A stretch of 64,000 bases of DNA from Pleurotus djamor (taxonomy: Eukaryota > Basidiomycota > Agaricomycetes > Agaricales > Pleurotaceae). Numbering within the stretch: the stretch's first letter is position 1; each line of letters opens with the position of its first letter. The notes beneath the pieces were generated by a model, which was given only the letters and a program-made list of their open reading frames with translations, did not search any database and was not told where the DNA came from. Of the stretch, positions 32,101-45,000 are shown piece by piece. The DNA lies in assembly GCA_029747585.1 (NCBI GenBank), contig JAPEVF010000022.1:1-64000 (forward strand), given 5' to 3'. Position numbers and translations under genes: made by a program.

Positions 32101-35100
32101 GGCAATTTCAGCTTCACGTTCCTTCAGCACTTCTTGCAACCGCATGATCTCTGTTTCCAGACTAGTCACAGAGCGTTCATTCGTGTTCGGAAGGGAGATA
32201 GATAGGTTGGGGCGCGGGCTGGAGAACGGTCCATTGGCAGAATGGGAGTTGGAGGGAGAATGAGAACTAGACGTTCCGTGACTGGAAAAAGAAGCCTGAC
32301 GCGAGCGCGCCGATGATAATTCCTGCGATAGCGATAGCGACTGCGAAAGCGACCTCGAGTGCAGGGACTCGGTTGAGGCCGCTTGCCTGAAAAAATGCCG
32401 TTTTCCATTGCCATTGAGTTGGGTCTGGATATCGTTGGCTTCGCGGCTTCGGCTAGCTGTCATCTTACGACGTCGCGGAGAAAGTTCCAATATGTTTTCC
32501 TGACGAGGGGAATCCGTGACCGCTGAATTGCTAAGTTTTGCTTCTTGGATTTGTGCGGCTAGGTCGGAGATCTCAGAGAGGGCGTCCCTATACTTCGCGG
32601 TGACAGAGGCCAGATCAGCAAGAGTGGCGGTGTGAGTCTGTTGAAGCGAAGACAATTGACTCTCAAGAGAATGGTCGGACCGAGTAGGGGTCGTGGGTTC
32701 TTCGGGTACGGGGGACGTGCGGCCGTTGGTTGGAGCAGGCGTCGAGCCAACGGACGAGGCGGTACTGCTCGTCATGCCCACAAGGTCGAGCTCCAAGCTG
32801 CGCCGTGCCTGAGCAACTTCTCCAACTACCGCACCCAATCGTACACGCGCCTCTCCAGCCTCCTGCTTGCGTCGCTCCCATTCCTCCATACGCTCTTCCA
32901 GATCCTTGACTCGCTTTTCGCGTTCTTCTAGATCGACCCGCCAACTATCACCATCGCGCTGCAAAGCAGTAAGGCGAGATTGAAGAACTTCGACTTCTTC
33001 ACGGCGTCGGTCAGAGTCTCTCTCAAGCTTCGCAATCGTCTGTTGAAGGTCAAGGACAGACTCATCGGAGCGTGCTAGGCGGGCTTCAAGGTCTGCGATA
33101 TACTGTGTAGAATGAGTCTCCGAATCCTTGAAGCGGGTGATTTCGCGCTTTAGATCCGTCATGGATTCGCTGGAGGTAAGGGACGTCTCGTCGTACAGCT
33201 TGACTTTCTCCTCGAGATCGCGGACATAGGCCTGTATAAAAGTTCAACATCCCGAAACAAGCCAAGTCAGATGAAGACATACTTCAGTGGAAGCTTCCCT
33301 CTCAGTGAGCTTGGCAACACGAGACCTGAGTTCTTCCACATAGAGTTCAGTCGCAGCGTGGCGTTCTGAAAGTGCCGTGAATTCATCTTCCTTCTCTTCC
33401 ACCATCTCATTCGTATGCCGCAACGCTGCGCGATTGAGGCTGAGCTCTGCCTCCATCGCAGCGATGGTCTTCTCATACTCCTCGATAACAGGGCCAACAA
33501 TCTCCTCATATTTCGCCGTTCCGCCAACAGCCCCCGAACTTGAGGTCCTGTGTCTCTCGCCTAATTCCCGACGAAGTCTAGTGAGTTCCTCGGTGCGCTC
33601 AACAAACTTCTCTCGCAAATCCTCGTAATTGCTCTGGAGCTCGCTCATTTGCGCGAGGACCTTCTTGCCCGCGCCCTCGATAACCTGGGGTTCAGCAACT
33701 CCGTTCTCTGGGATACTCCCTGATTTAATGGATTTCAGTTCCTTCCTGAGGCGCAAGACGGTGCCTTGGAGCCATTCCACATCGTCCCAACCGTCTTCTT
33801 TCTCGTTGACTACGGCCCGATTCTTGATATTGCGAGCTCGATTGGCGTACTTGAGCGTGTTCACAGTTTCAGCGGCATTCCACTCCGCAGGGCTGATGCA
33901 AGCGATCATGAGGGTATGTGCATTTCCACCCAACGAATCTTGAAGAAGGCGCGTAAGTTTGGAGTCACGATAAGGGACATGAGTAGCAGTGTGGCTCTTC
34001 GCTCTGGCGGGATCGCCCAGAGCAGAGATAACGTTGCCGAGGGCAAGAAGTCCACTGTTGATCGAAATGCCCTCTTTAATCCGTTCACCGGCCGCAGCGG
34101 TGCGTTTCAGCTAAACGAGCCATTAGAGCTATCTAAACATCATGTGAACGTGCACGCACCCGCTCGGAACCAGCCAGATCAACGAAATGGAACTTTGAGG
34201 TGATGGTCACCCATTCTCCACTATCATCATCGGTGGTTGGTTTTGGACGCTCACTGATGTGTCCGTAAGGCGGAGCTGGAAGGACCGAAGGCCCCCCCGC
34301 GACCCATGGGCGGGACGCGAAAACTCGGGGGGTGGCGGGTCGACCGGGGGGGTTGGAGATGAGGCTCGGTTTCCTGACGCGGACGGAGATGCATACATGG
34401 ATCCAGGGCGTGCGAGTCTGGAAGGAGAACGTCCTGGTGGAAGGGGTGAACTGGAACGAGGAGGCTGTCCAGAGCCAACAAACTTCTTCTGGGTAAGTGT
34501 AAGTGAGAAGATGGCATGGGAGCGAGATGATTGAGCGTTCATATCAGTCTCATTCGTACGCCGTATAGAAGTGCCTTTCCGAATGAGCCTGGACCGGGAA
34601 AAGAAGGTTGGTGTGGGGTAACAGAAGTCATCGAAAAGGAACGTACGACATGACCTCACTCGCGTTTTTGACGTTCACTTCACGCAAGCCTCCCCAGATA
34701 ATGTGTCCATCCTTGTCTTCGCGTATCTGTACTTCCCTCCTCCCGCCTACAGCGTCGTCCATACTTAGAAGGTCAATCAGGTCCTCGTTGTAAATCTCTA
34801 TGAACGATCCCTTGAGACTGAAATTCCATGAGGAACCTCGTTCTTCTTTGAGCTGTCTCGCCTTCGAGAAGATGGTAGAAACCGCCCTAGGTATTATGCC
34901 CATGCCGTTGTTAGGATCAGAAGGGTCGGCATCAAGGTCGATACCGGTCATAGTGAACGTCTTCCCGCTACTTGTTTGGCCGTAAGCAAGGATAGTGCAG
35001 TTGAAGCCCTCGAGGAAACGAGCTACAAGGGGCTCGGCGGTTGAAGTAAAAAGACCATGTTGAGTCGTGCTCGGCGGGTGAACCTGGTCGAAGGAGAACG

Positions 35101-35385
35101 TTGGCTTCTTGGCTGAGGAAGCAGACGAAGGTGTGGTTGGGGTGTTTCCGCCTGTCTGAGGAGGGTTTGTGGCATCAACGGCGACTGTTGTGCTCGAAAT
35201 GGCATGTATGACGGTTTTCTGAAATCTGGCGGGGATGGAAACGAGGTCCTGGGAGGTCGTAGGGCGAATGCGAAGGGCTAGAGGATGCACGATGAGGGAA
35301 AATGACTTTATCCGCGTTGTTTTCTGGGAACACACGTACCGACTTGGACCGATGTCGTCGACGACGACGACGGCGACGGGGCCAT
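29115..35385 (-). CDS. Kinesin-4-like motor protein with very long coiled-coil tail
   Basis: Microtubule motor of roughly 1,900 residues. The ATG 35383-35385 codes [15 protein letters not shown], spliced to [20 protein letters not shown]. Motor motifs: [20 protein letters not shown] (P-loop), [40 protein letters not shown] (switch I), [12 protein letters not shown] (switch II), [37 protein letters not shown] and [20 protein letters not shown] (neck). A Pro/Ser-rich insertion of about 90 residues sits between switch I and switch II. From about 33.9 kb to the stop the protein is coiled coil interrupted by Ser-rich linkers ([20 protein letters not shown]). The last exon follows [20 protein letters not shown] and ends RSKFTCR. 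The motor resembles KIF4/KIF21 (kinesin-4) most. Ns at 29638 and 29656 are in a linker. Confidence 0.87.
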
Positions 35386-35691
35386 GGTTGTTTTGGCTGA
35401 GAGCTAATACAAAATGCTGATCATGCGAGGGCAACAAGGCCCCCCTTTTCGGCAATCCCCGAAGTCATATCAAGAAAAGATGTTTTGCCGACCATAACTT
35501 CTGTCTCCGAATATCATTGCTATCTACAATCCTCACAGCTAATATGTTCACTCTACTCTCTTCTAGGCGACCAAATCCAATTTATCGCCGTGTGCATATG
35601 CTCCTCGCACTGACTTTCATAAAGCCAGATTGACAGCATCCATGGCCGAGGACACACTCCCCAGTAATACCTTCTAAGATCCTCTTACAAA

Positions 35692-37961
35692 TTAGTCATT
35701 CGTGGCTTTGGGGGCCCACAGTACACAGCGCCCACTACCATTGCCACTTGCAGCTCTTTCGAGAACTTTGGGATGCGAACAAGTTACAGCTTGAACAGCG
35801 GTGATCCTGTTGACATGTAAGCGGGTTGCGAGGGCTCGAGTTACGACCCGACTCACTTCGTAGGGTCAGACAGCCTCGTTATGAGATCACCCTTCGAATA
35901 ACTGGTGAGGATAAAACATCGTATAAATCTCAATCCCCGTACCTTGCATGTGAAGATGTCCAGTGAATGGTCCATATTGCCAATCTGCGCAAATGATGAG
36001 CAATGCAAATTTTGGACCCTGTCAGATCAAAAGAACAAACCGTGAAATGAGGATAAACGTCCGGATTTGGAGACCATTGAGCACGGAGGATCGTTAGCCA
36101 CCTCCCCTATGGCGACAAATGGGCCATCAATCATTGATCAATTCGACGCACATTTGCACACCCAAAAAAACAAGACGCACTGTTTGGCAGTTGTGGCGAA
36201 TCCGGCTGAATGGACGAGAAGAAGGGAATACGTCGGCCGTATCAAAACTGGACGGCTTTATGTCCCACACTGGGAAAGCAGGTCAGTTCGGTGCATGCTT
36301 GAACAAAAAGGCGGAAAAACCAACACCGAAGAGTATCATCATAACTGGTGCTGACGATCCCACGGCCCCTGGGGTCCCAATATGCGGAACTCACAGACTT
36401 ATCATGCCGCCACTCTCCTCTGAGACAGCCAGTCCCCTTCTTTGAGGAAGCATACTCTAAGACAGTTTGCGCATCAAATTGTGATGAGTCGCCCGCGCTG
36501 GAACCACTTGTTGAGGTCGGCGGCTTGGTGTCTTGTACTTCGCCCACTATGTCGCTGAGTTTACGAATGTCCCATATTCTGGAATGCGGTCTGAATGAAG
36601 GCTTCGACAAACGCTGAGGGGATATCACTAACCTCAATTCGCGACTGTTTGAAGCCGTGACCATGAAGTGAGGCTGAGTGGGGTTCAAACTCAGGCAACC
36701 AATCTTCTGGTCCGAAAGGCCATACCACTGTGCCTTCGATTTATCTAGCCGCAGGTCAACATGTGTTACACCTCCGAGTGAATCTGAGATCCACATTTCA
36801 GAGCCGGAAGGTGTGAGGTCGAAGCTGGATATCAATCCGTCTTCTGTGGAGAATACTTCCGTAGATACTTCTGTTTCGAACGATAGGTGCCGTATTGTGC
36901 AGTCATATGAAGCACTATATACCTGATATTCGTCAGGAGTCGATTCGACAACCAGAAACAAGGACGCTTACACTATGCGAGTTGGTAGGGTTGAATTTGA
37001 GACAGGAGATAGAAGACTTCGATGTAGCAGGCCAATGAAGCTGCAACCGCCAATATTTGCCTCCTTCCCGGTTGTCTGAAGCTACGTTCGCGTCGTCTTC
37101 ATCAACGACTTCGTCAGAGGGAGCACGAGCGTCCCAAATACCCAATTGGCCATGTTTGTCTAGAGACCATGTTTAATGGAAAGGATAAAGTAAAGCGATC
37201 ATCAAGGTGACTCACCTCCGAAAAATATCAAGTCTTTCGACGGTTCTGCAAGTACCAGGCATAAGACACTCGAATATAGTTGTGGAGAGGCTTCACCTAC
37301 CTGGATGATAAGCGGCACTGTACACACGATCTTCGGTGACCTTTGCTCGAGCAACAACCTTGAGTGACTGCAATTTGCTCCTGAGTTCCTTCACGGCTTG
37401 TTCCTCTTCTTTATGGTCCTCGAATTCGAACGCGTCAATGTCACCGGCTCTACGTGGATGGTCCTCTTTCAAAACCATCTTCAAGGAAGTAGACAGCGTC
37501 GACAACTCCTCAGCCCCTTGATCCCCAACCAATGCATGGAGGTCCAGTTCTTGATGCCGCGGTCGTTTAGCAGCCCGGGCGCGCTCTTCCGCTTCCAATC
37601 TCTCTTCTGCCTCAATAGCACGTCGTTCTTCCTCTTCAGCCTCGCGCTTTCGCTTCTGCTCGGGGGTTTCTTTAGGGTCAATGGCCCCTCTGCGTAGTCG
37701 AGCAGATTGACGTCGGGGGGCTTCAGCTTCGGCTTCGAGTTTCCTCTTCTTCTGTGCCGGTTGAACGGGTTTCGCCTTGTTCACGACCTTGGCAGCCTTC
37801 GAAGGAAGCGAAGCAACGGCTTGGGAGAGTTCAAGTTGCTCTAGGAGAGCGCGATTTCTGGCAATATTCGCCTCACGATCTAGCTCGCTATACACACCAA
37901 TATTAGCCGTCATCATGGACATTATTTTAATATAAGCTCACTATTGTGAGATTTTAGGCAT
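35692..37961 (-). CDS. CMR1: WD40 protein CMR1 (WDR76 homologue), DNA damage-binding
   Basis: Nuclear WD40 protein linked to DNA damage and replication stress. The best start is ATG 37959-37961: exon 1 codes MPKISQY and splices to ELDREANIARNRALLEQLEL, the conserved CMR1 N-terminus. A longer in-frame start at 37922 would read through the intron. A basic, charged region follows (RQSARLRRGAIDPKETPEQK), then propeller pieces EPSKDLIFFGDKHGQLGIWD, HSVYSASYDCTIRHLSFETE, SDSLGGVTHVDLRLD, CLSLNPTQPHFMVTASNSRE, RIWDIRKLSDI and SVSSAYWDPRGRGIVSTSYD. Small 3' exons give IGNMDHSLDIFTCK, GDLITRLSDPT, ITAVQAVTCSHPKVL and RCVLWAPKATND (stop 35692-35694). About eight introns. Confidence 0.9.
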
Positions 37962-38050
37962 AGTCTTCGAATGGTATGGCGAAAAGCTGAGCAAGTGAGA
38001 GTTGTGATCGATCGTCGCGTTTAGGATGTGAGTCAGTGACGTCGGAAACA

Positions 38051-38056
38051 ACGCGT
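38051..38056 (-). promoter_or_regulatory. MCB-like box (ACGCGT) upstream of CMR1
   Basis: A palindromic ACGCGT lies 90 bases upstream of the CMR1 start codon. MBF-type factors in yeasts bind this motif in promoters of G1/S genes. A six-base match can arise by chance, so the role is inferred. Confidence 0.35.
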
Positions 38057-38334
38057 CGTGTTACGAGGTCACAGTCACGTGAGGCGCATCGAAAGCGTCA
38101 CATATTGATAAATTGCCAAACGAGTGATAAGAACAAGTAGAACAGCAATAGAACAGCGTAGAATACAGTGTAAATAACTCAATAATGGAAGAGGATTGGT
38201 GACAAGAACAATGCGTCGCTGAGTACAATAGTAAGCGTGTAGCATATCGTAAAGGGAACCTAGGACCAGAAGCAAAAACAGGACGAATGTGTACGTAGAA
38301 GGGTGAGGAGAAAATGTGAACAAATTGAGAGAAA

Positions 38335-40025
38335 TTAGCCAGAAATTTCTAATACAGATGTCTCCAAGATTCTAAACAATGTAGTGTCCTTCGAGTCCTC
38401 AGACCAACCTACAACTTCTCGCCAATTCATGGAATTGGCTTCCTTTTCGCCAGCGCCAGAGAAGATGCCCAGGTCGTCATCAGATAGACCTCGGAAGATT
38501 AAGAATAGTCGCGTGAATACACAGAGTTCGCTTGCGACTGAGATGTCCACAGCGGCCGCGATCTGGCGTGGACGGAGGAATCGATAGGCTATGTTTTTGT
38601 GCTGCGCGAAGGCAGGCATATTATTGCTACAGCAGACGGTTAGAATACAACAGCGCAAGATACGCAAAATGATTGACGAACTTGATGAAACTCGTCCGAG
38701 CATGAACGGACATCCCCAGTTGACTGAGGACATTGATTAGATGGGGAATAAAATCTCGGAATGACATTGCAAAGCCATTGCGAGGGGCGATAAAGTCATT
38801 AGGTTCAATCATTGCTGGGTCCGGTCTAGACATTGCGGGTGGTCAGGATAGACAGAAGCGATGAATCGGAAGGAAAGCAAACGCACATAGCTTCATAATA
38901 CAGTGCAGTCGTAACCACTTCACTTTCAAAGTGTTCTAACGCACCGCCAGGGTGAACCCGAAGGAAAAATTTGATTTTGTTCTCGCCCACTGATTCTGCC
39001 GGAGGCCAGGTGGTGCCAATCTTCCACAAAGGGGAGAACGATAGTACGACATCGCAATATTGCATCTCTGGTGTCAAGATACTCAATTGGCACTTGGCGG
39101 CAGGCGGTTTCGAAGCCACAGCCAGCTTTGCTACCACTTTGGAGTCGAAGAGGAAATCGGGAGATGTGTCGGGTTGATTGTTGTGTCGTGTGCCGGTAAA
39201 CTCCAACTTGTGAGTATCACCGTCGTGGACGATGTCTAACTTTCCCCAGAATGTTCCGTCAACGGTTGTTCCATCTTCCATTCGGGCCATATCATCCTCG
39301 GAATTGACGGAGACATCAAGGGCGATGTATTGGCCAGGGGTGAGTTCAAGATTGAACGTTGCATCCATGTCCAGAACGGGTGGAGGGCTGGACGTTGTGA
39401 GTAAAGGGTTGCCATGTAGGCTCTTGAAAGACACTTACGGTGGTGGACTACAAGAGCAGATTAGCGAAGGGGAAAGTAATAGGATCAACTGACATACGGT
39501 GGTTCATCTGGAGGAGGAGGGGCATCACTAACAATCTCAACTCTCGAGCCTTGAACACCCATAATAGCGATTTGGTACGAATCTTCACTATTGAGCTGTA
39601 GAGAGGACGTGAGGACTGAACATAACGAATGCTGAGAGCTAGATCACCTACATAGATGTATGGACCTGCTATCAGACGCTAACGCTGATGTGAGTACAAG
39701 GTAGAGGTTCTTTGGGTAGAGCGATTGAAGTGGCACCCACAGCAGCATGAAGTGATGCGTATTCGACTGGTATTCGCAGGTTGAAGACGGCATCTGGGGG
39801 AGGTCGAGCCCAGTCTCGTGCCACGGCTTCGAGTTCCTAAGAGAAGTGTTGGGGAAAAGACATGGTATATTTGAGGTGAAAATACGCAACTGCAAAAGAA
39901 TTCGGTAGCTAAATGTCGATCAGGGCTAAATGAAGTTTATCTCAGTGGTTTAATGAACTGACCATCCTGATAGTCTCCATCTCCCCATAAGCGAGGGTGA
40001 GGAGACGTTGGCGAGCCAGGGCCAT
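38335..40025 (-). CDS. Conserved basidiomycete protein of unknown function
   Basis: Not recognised. The ATG 40023-40025 codes MALARQRLLTLAYGEMETIR. Exons then give ELEAVARDWARPPPDAVFNL, RIPVEYASLHAAVGATSIAL, NSEDSYQIAIMGVQGSRVEI, a Pro-rich joint DAPPPPDEPP, and a beta-rich central exon (FNLELTPGQYIALDVSVNSE, DGTFWGKLDIVHDGDTHKLE, DFLFDSKVVAKLAVASKPPA). The C-terminal part is helical: NDFIAPRNGFAMSFRDFIPH, LINVLSQLGMSVHARTSFIN, AFAQHKNIAYRFLRPRQIAA and ISVASELCVFTRLFLIFRGL, ending LETSVLEISG. The hydrophobic pattern and intact splicing argue for a real gene. No signal peptide; membrane insertion is unlikely. The domain order suggests a beta-sandwich followed by a helical module. Confidence 0.72.
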
Positions 40026-40364
40026 CTGTGCTTGACGGGTTGTGTCTTCCTTGTTAGTCTTTGGCCGTAGTTTGTTCCAGAAAGATTGTGAAGGCAAGCT
40101 TGCACTTGTTGAACTGGGGGGGAGAATTGAGGCGGGCTGGGGGAAGGGGTCAGTGAGGGGAGACTTACGCAGGAGAAAGGAGCATTTTCTTTGGGACGTG
40201 ACAGGGTTGGAATATACAGACAGAGAGATTTTTAATCGGTCAAGGTCATGGTTTCAATTCAAGTGGCAAAGTCCATCCATGCACACAACACGAGGCCGTA
40301 TTGGGCGCCTAAGTGCGATCGATTAGAGCGTCATGCGTCATGGCTTGCTCACGTGCAACACACC

Positions 40365-41196
40365 ATGTTCTCCGTCGCCGTCCGCTCAGTCGCCCGTCGA
40401 GGCCAAACGAGGTCTTTTGTTTCCTCCGTGCTCCTTTCAAAGACATGGCAGAACGAGACAGTCGTGGACTTGAGAAAGGAGGCCAGGAATAGAGGGTTAT
40501 CTACGTGAGCTCCATTAATTTTGACCCGATTTTGATACCAGCACTGACTCTTCCAAAGCAAGGGCAACAAGGCCTCGTTGATTTCAAGAATACAGGAACA
40601 CGAAAGGCTCAGCTTTTCTAGCCAACTTCCCATCCAAACTCCCGTCCGGAACGCGACCACTGTCGCTACTTCTGCATCTGAGGGAGAAGCCCCCGGAAAG
40701 CCAACCCCCTCCGATGCAACTTCCCCCTCGGACGCAGAGTCTTTTTTCAAGGTAAACATCCCAGACGCTTTCCAGCCAGAACCGGAACCTCTTATCCAAG
40801 TAGTGGGTAACTTTTGCTATTTCCTGGTGTACATCACATCTCATTCGTCTGTTCTGTTCACAAAAGCCATATGTACCCGACCTGTGGAACTCGGAGCAAG
40901 TCACGGAGTCTATTGAATCAGATGTAGAGGAAATTAACGAGCCCGCGCTACCTAAGCTCGTCGTAGTTGGTGGCGAAGTTACTCAGCTTGCTGGAGGACC
41001 TACCCATGATCTTGTTGACTCCGTCGGCGTTGATACACCATTCGATGCACACAAGGAGCCCGACGCTGTGCCAACCACCTCCGAGCCCCAACAAGCTTCC
41101 TCCAAGACCGATCAAGGCTTCTGGGGTGACGTTGCCGAAGACATAGGACTACCTCAGTGGACGGATGTGAAGAAGGGTTTCCGTGGCTTTTTTTAA
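40365..41196 (+). CDS. SAP-domain protein, probably mitochondrial
   Basis: Three exons. The ATG 40365 opens MFSVAVRSVARRGQTRSFVS, an Arg/Ser-rich presequence without acids, typical of import into mitochondria. A SAP motif follows: WQNETVVDLRKEARNRGLST, spliced to KGNKASLISRIQEHERLSFS. SAP motifs bind nucleic acid. The rest is acidic and Pro/Ser-rich (FKVNIPDAFQPEPEPLIQV, PYVPDLWNSEQVTESIESDV) and ends DIGLPQWTDVKKGFRGFF. The layout resembles fungal mitochondrial SAP proteins such as Aim34, but that assignment rests on layout only. It is followed in tandem by the COA8 homologue, 153 bases downstream. Confidence 0.75.
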
Positions 41197-41349
41197 ACTT
41201 TGTTAGATGCCAAAAGTATCTAGACAGTATCCCTGTGCATAATTTGAAATCATCAAGCCTTGGAAGTCGCGAGTTAGAGTTTGTAGCACTACTATGAATC
41301 GAAGGTTGACAGTGAAGCTTTCAAGCGCTTGTTGAATTCCTTCATCCGA

Positions 41350-41924
41350 ATGTCGCCTTGCATATTGGCATCCGCTCGTCGTCTACCTCGTCTACCTTCC
41401 TCATTCAACGTCGCCAAACGAAGTCTTCTTGTGGGCCCGATTGACCCCATTTCACACCTGCGTCCGGTCATCTACGACGACGGACCTTCCCTCTCCGTGT
41501 CCACCGACAATAGCAATCTAAACCATCCTTATTCCCTCTCTGAATTCGTCCCAAACGCACTCCCCCGAAAAGATGATTGTGAACTCCAATTCAAACTGCA
41601 AAGGCAACAGTTAGATGCTTTCCACCAAGCTTTCTGGACAGAAGTTCGTCGTTGCACCGATTTCACATTTCCTGAACCGCTGACCTCTAGTCGTAACAGA
41701 GTAACCTCCGCTTCGAAGCGGGCAAGGAAGCTGTGCTATCTAGTCTGCCAGAATCGTCAACGGCCCTCCAGAAAGAACAGGCCCTTTCTCAATTCTACAC
41801 TCAATGGTTAACACAAGAAGCCTCCCGCACGGACGACTACACAAACAAGTGGCGGAAGCGTCTCGTTGATTGCATGGTTTTGGGTGTACGCGTTCACTAC
41901 GACCGATTGATGTCTCGTTTTTAA
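41350..41924 (+). CDS. COA8/APOPT1-family mitochondrial protein (cytochrome c oxidase assembly)
   Basis: Two exons, about 165 residues. The start is ATG 41350 (MSPCILASARRLPRLPSSFN), giving a basic presequence. Conserved features are KRSLLVGPIDPISHLRPVIY (family start), then LQFKLQRQQLDAFHQAFWTE. An intron whose acceptor is AACAG joins in frame to SNLRFEAGKEAVLSSLPESS, ALSQFYTQWLTQEASRTDDY and TNKWRKR. The pattern GPxDxxSxLRP, LQxxxQ..FW and YxxWxxQ...YxxxWxKR matches COA8 (APOPT1), which protects and assembles cytochrome c oxidase. It ends GVRVHYDRLMSRF. Confidence 0.78.
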
Positions 41925-42024
41925 AGCAAACGCTCCGATTAAATGGTCTGTTCATCCCCCCTGATGACAGGACGTGTAGCTAACATACTTCTGTGGACCT
42001 AATTACATAGATGGTTCACGTTGC

Positions 42025-45000
42025 TCACTGCTGGACTAGCTCTACCACTCTCGAATACACATCATTTAGATCCAATCCCGCGAGTTTCTCGCACTCTGCT
42101 TGGAGGTCGCGTTCGAGTGCTTCAATCTCGTCGTTAGACATACCTGACCACCGAGAACTGACATCGGCCGTCGCAGGGAGAGTCGATGCGGCTTCGGGGC
42201 TAAGCGCAATTCCATGGTTGGTGNTGCCGCAGAGCGTCCCGAACACGGCGGTCTGTTGTAGGCGTTCTGTTATTTCTGCGTCCGTAATGTTAGCCGTTTG
42301 AAGGATCTGCGCCCAGCTGCATAAACGCATTNAGTCAAAGTCACCGACGCAATCAGACCTCTTACTCATCACGAATGTATATGCGACGCCANACGCATCT
42401 CAAGGCGAACGTTTTCCGAGTGGATGGTACATCCTGGAAGCAATNGTGAGTATGNCACAACAGACTGGANGGNAAATTCANGTCACCTCCGACTGGGCCA
42501 ATAGTTGNAGGGCCGTGACGAAATTGTCCACAGATGTAGAATTGTCTTGCACCGAAAGGACATCTGCAATATCTTCCACCGAGAGGGCTTTTCCTTGCAA
42601 TAAATCGCGAATGGACTTCTTCGTGAGCTGAAACCCATCAATTAGAGATGAACTTGGATTCAGTAGGAAGAAAAAGCGNACAAGNGTCAATGCAGGGAAT
42701 GCGCTGAGCCTTCGAGCCTTGTTTTGCAAGATGTGGTCCACCTGTGAATCAAGAGAGTGCTTGCCGCGGGTAGGTAAAGTGGACTTGAAGTCCGCCACTA
42801 TCGCCTCATGGACACTAACAAAATCGAGCTCGTCGTGGAAGGCTNTTAAATACCATTAGTAGGATCACAAATGTGTTGAAGCNTCAGACGCACAGTCCAG
42901 AATGNGTCCGTCCGACGTCGGTTCTTTCTCTTGCAAGTGAACCAGCTCCGCCAATTTACCAACACTCAACAAGAACTGTCACGACAAATTTAAAACACAT
43001 CGCTTGAAGAGTAGTAATGGCTGACACACCTCTCTACTTTCAAGGGTATTCGAACGTTTGGCTTCTTGAAGTAACGTTTCTGCTGCACTCTCGTAGCGAT
43101 GTTTGCCAAGATTATGCACCCAAGCTATACTGGGGTAGTTGTANGTCTTCAAGAATTGATCAAGATAAGCTCCGTATTCATCTTCCTGGGCAAAGAGAAC
43201 TCGAAGTTCGCCTATAAGATAGGAAGCAGCGGAGTCAGTGCACTTCGGTATTGAACGACCAATTTATCATTACCNTGTTGAATGTACCAACGAAAGAGCT
43301 CCGAAGTAAAATCGTCGCGGAATCTTTCGATGTATCGTTGGATTCGAGTTATATGGGGATTTTCGTGGGGAGGGTACACAGTTTCCCGATGACANAGTGC
43401 TGTTANACTGCTGAAGTCGTGATACGTCTCNGCGAGACTTAANGCAGGNCCAATGTATCCAAGTCGCCCTTGACNTAGGNGGGTNAGTTGGCGANTANGN
43501 NCCCAGCANTNAACTAAACTCACGAAGTGTCTCAAGTACNTCGGGGCGCAANAGTGTGAACCGTTGATCAAGTTCTTCNTTATCGCGTTCGCCATTGGCC
43601 TCTCCNTTAGCAGCATTACTGCCCAACCAATCTAGTCTTTCGCGTATACAGGCGAACAAGATGCTCGCNAGTTCAGGTAGTTGAGTGCTTGGCTCAGTAT
43701 GACTTTGTTGATATTGACCATCGGGACCAGGTATATCGACAACGCTGGTTGTTGCATCGAACAGGCTTAAAGCAACATCAATGACAGACGCTTTGCTGGT
43801 CCAAGGGTTGATCATGGGCCATTCAAGGCAATAGCGATCTTTGTTTTCCTCTCTGAACTTGAATGATGACTTNAACACTGTCTGTANGAAAATNAGTCAA
43901 ATGACAAGCAAAATCTCTTGAATTGATATTTACCANNATGANATGATTGGCTTCAGGTAGTAAGGCAGCCATGTTGTTGGGTTGCTTCTTGACGATAGCT
44001 TCAACCTTGCGAAGGACCTTGCCAATATCGGCGACATGTAAGCGGAAGAAGACTCGCATGGGGTCTTCGTGGTGCTCCTCACGGATCTCTTTCATGTAAA
44101 ACACGACCGCCTCGTTGAGTATGCAGCGAGACGGTGATTTTCTAAGGCAGCCCAGGATATCAGCAGCGAGTCAAGGGGTCAAAGGCAACGCTTACGATAA
44201 AAGTTCGTTGAAATANAGCCAAAGATCGTAGCTTGCCTGTAGCTTTTCTGCATCCATGGCTAAGTTTTGCCGACTGCGTGGAGACATCTAGATAAGTGTC
44301 AGTTATGAATGACTATGTCAAANTAAGGGCAGGCTTACTTTGAGTAGCATCGCATTGTCATTGATAAACGAAACGAGCCAGGCAAGTGTGTCCATTCTAC
44401 TCCGCAACTGCACAGTTAAGTCATGACTGCGGCGGACAAGGTCTGGATCTGGTGTGGTTCAGATGAATGGATGCGTACNGNAGNCAGTCTGATCAATACA
44501 CACCCGACTCAAGGATGGCACGACTGAGCTGCTCTGCACCTTGCATGAGGGATTCAGCTTCGACTTCTGGCGGGAAACTGAAATGCAACGGGTTCTATGC
44601 TCTCGTGNGTATGAGATGCTTATGGTTTAAACGGGCACATACCGTCGGGAGGGANCCATAAAGGATTGCTTGGGTCATGATTGACTTCACAAGCCCTGGG
44701 CGTCCAGTTCTAAACCANCATAAGNCCAACTANAGGANGNAGAAGANGANGACATACTCAGGATTGAACGCTTTNATNTTATCNTGGTCGAGAGAGGCTT
44801 TNACCATGGTCGTTGCTGTCAATACAATGATCGCGCCCTCGTCAACAACTACGCCAACACCAAGAGTNCGATCTGAGTTTGTCTTAAACTCAAGTCGATC
44901 CTTGTANCCNGATTCTGTGAAGNGNGTTCAATGAGAGCAGTCGANAGANGGCAATNAGTCNTACCTTTAGCNCAGATGGCCACGACGTCGCCAAACTGAA

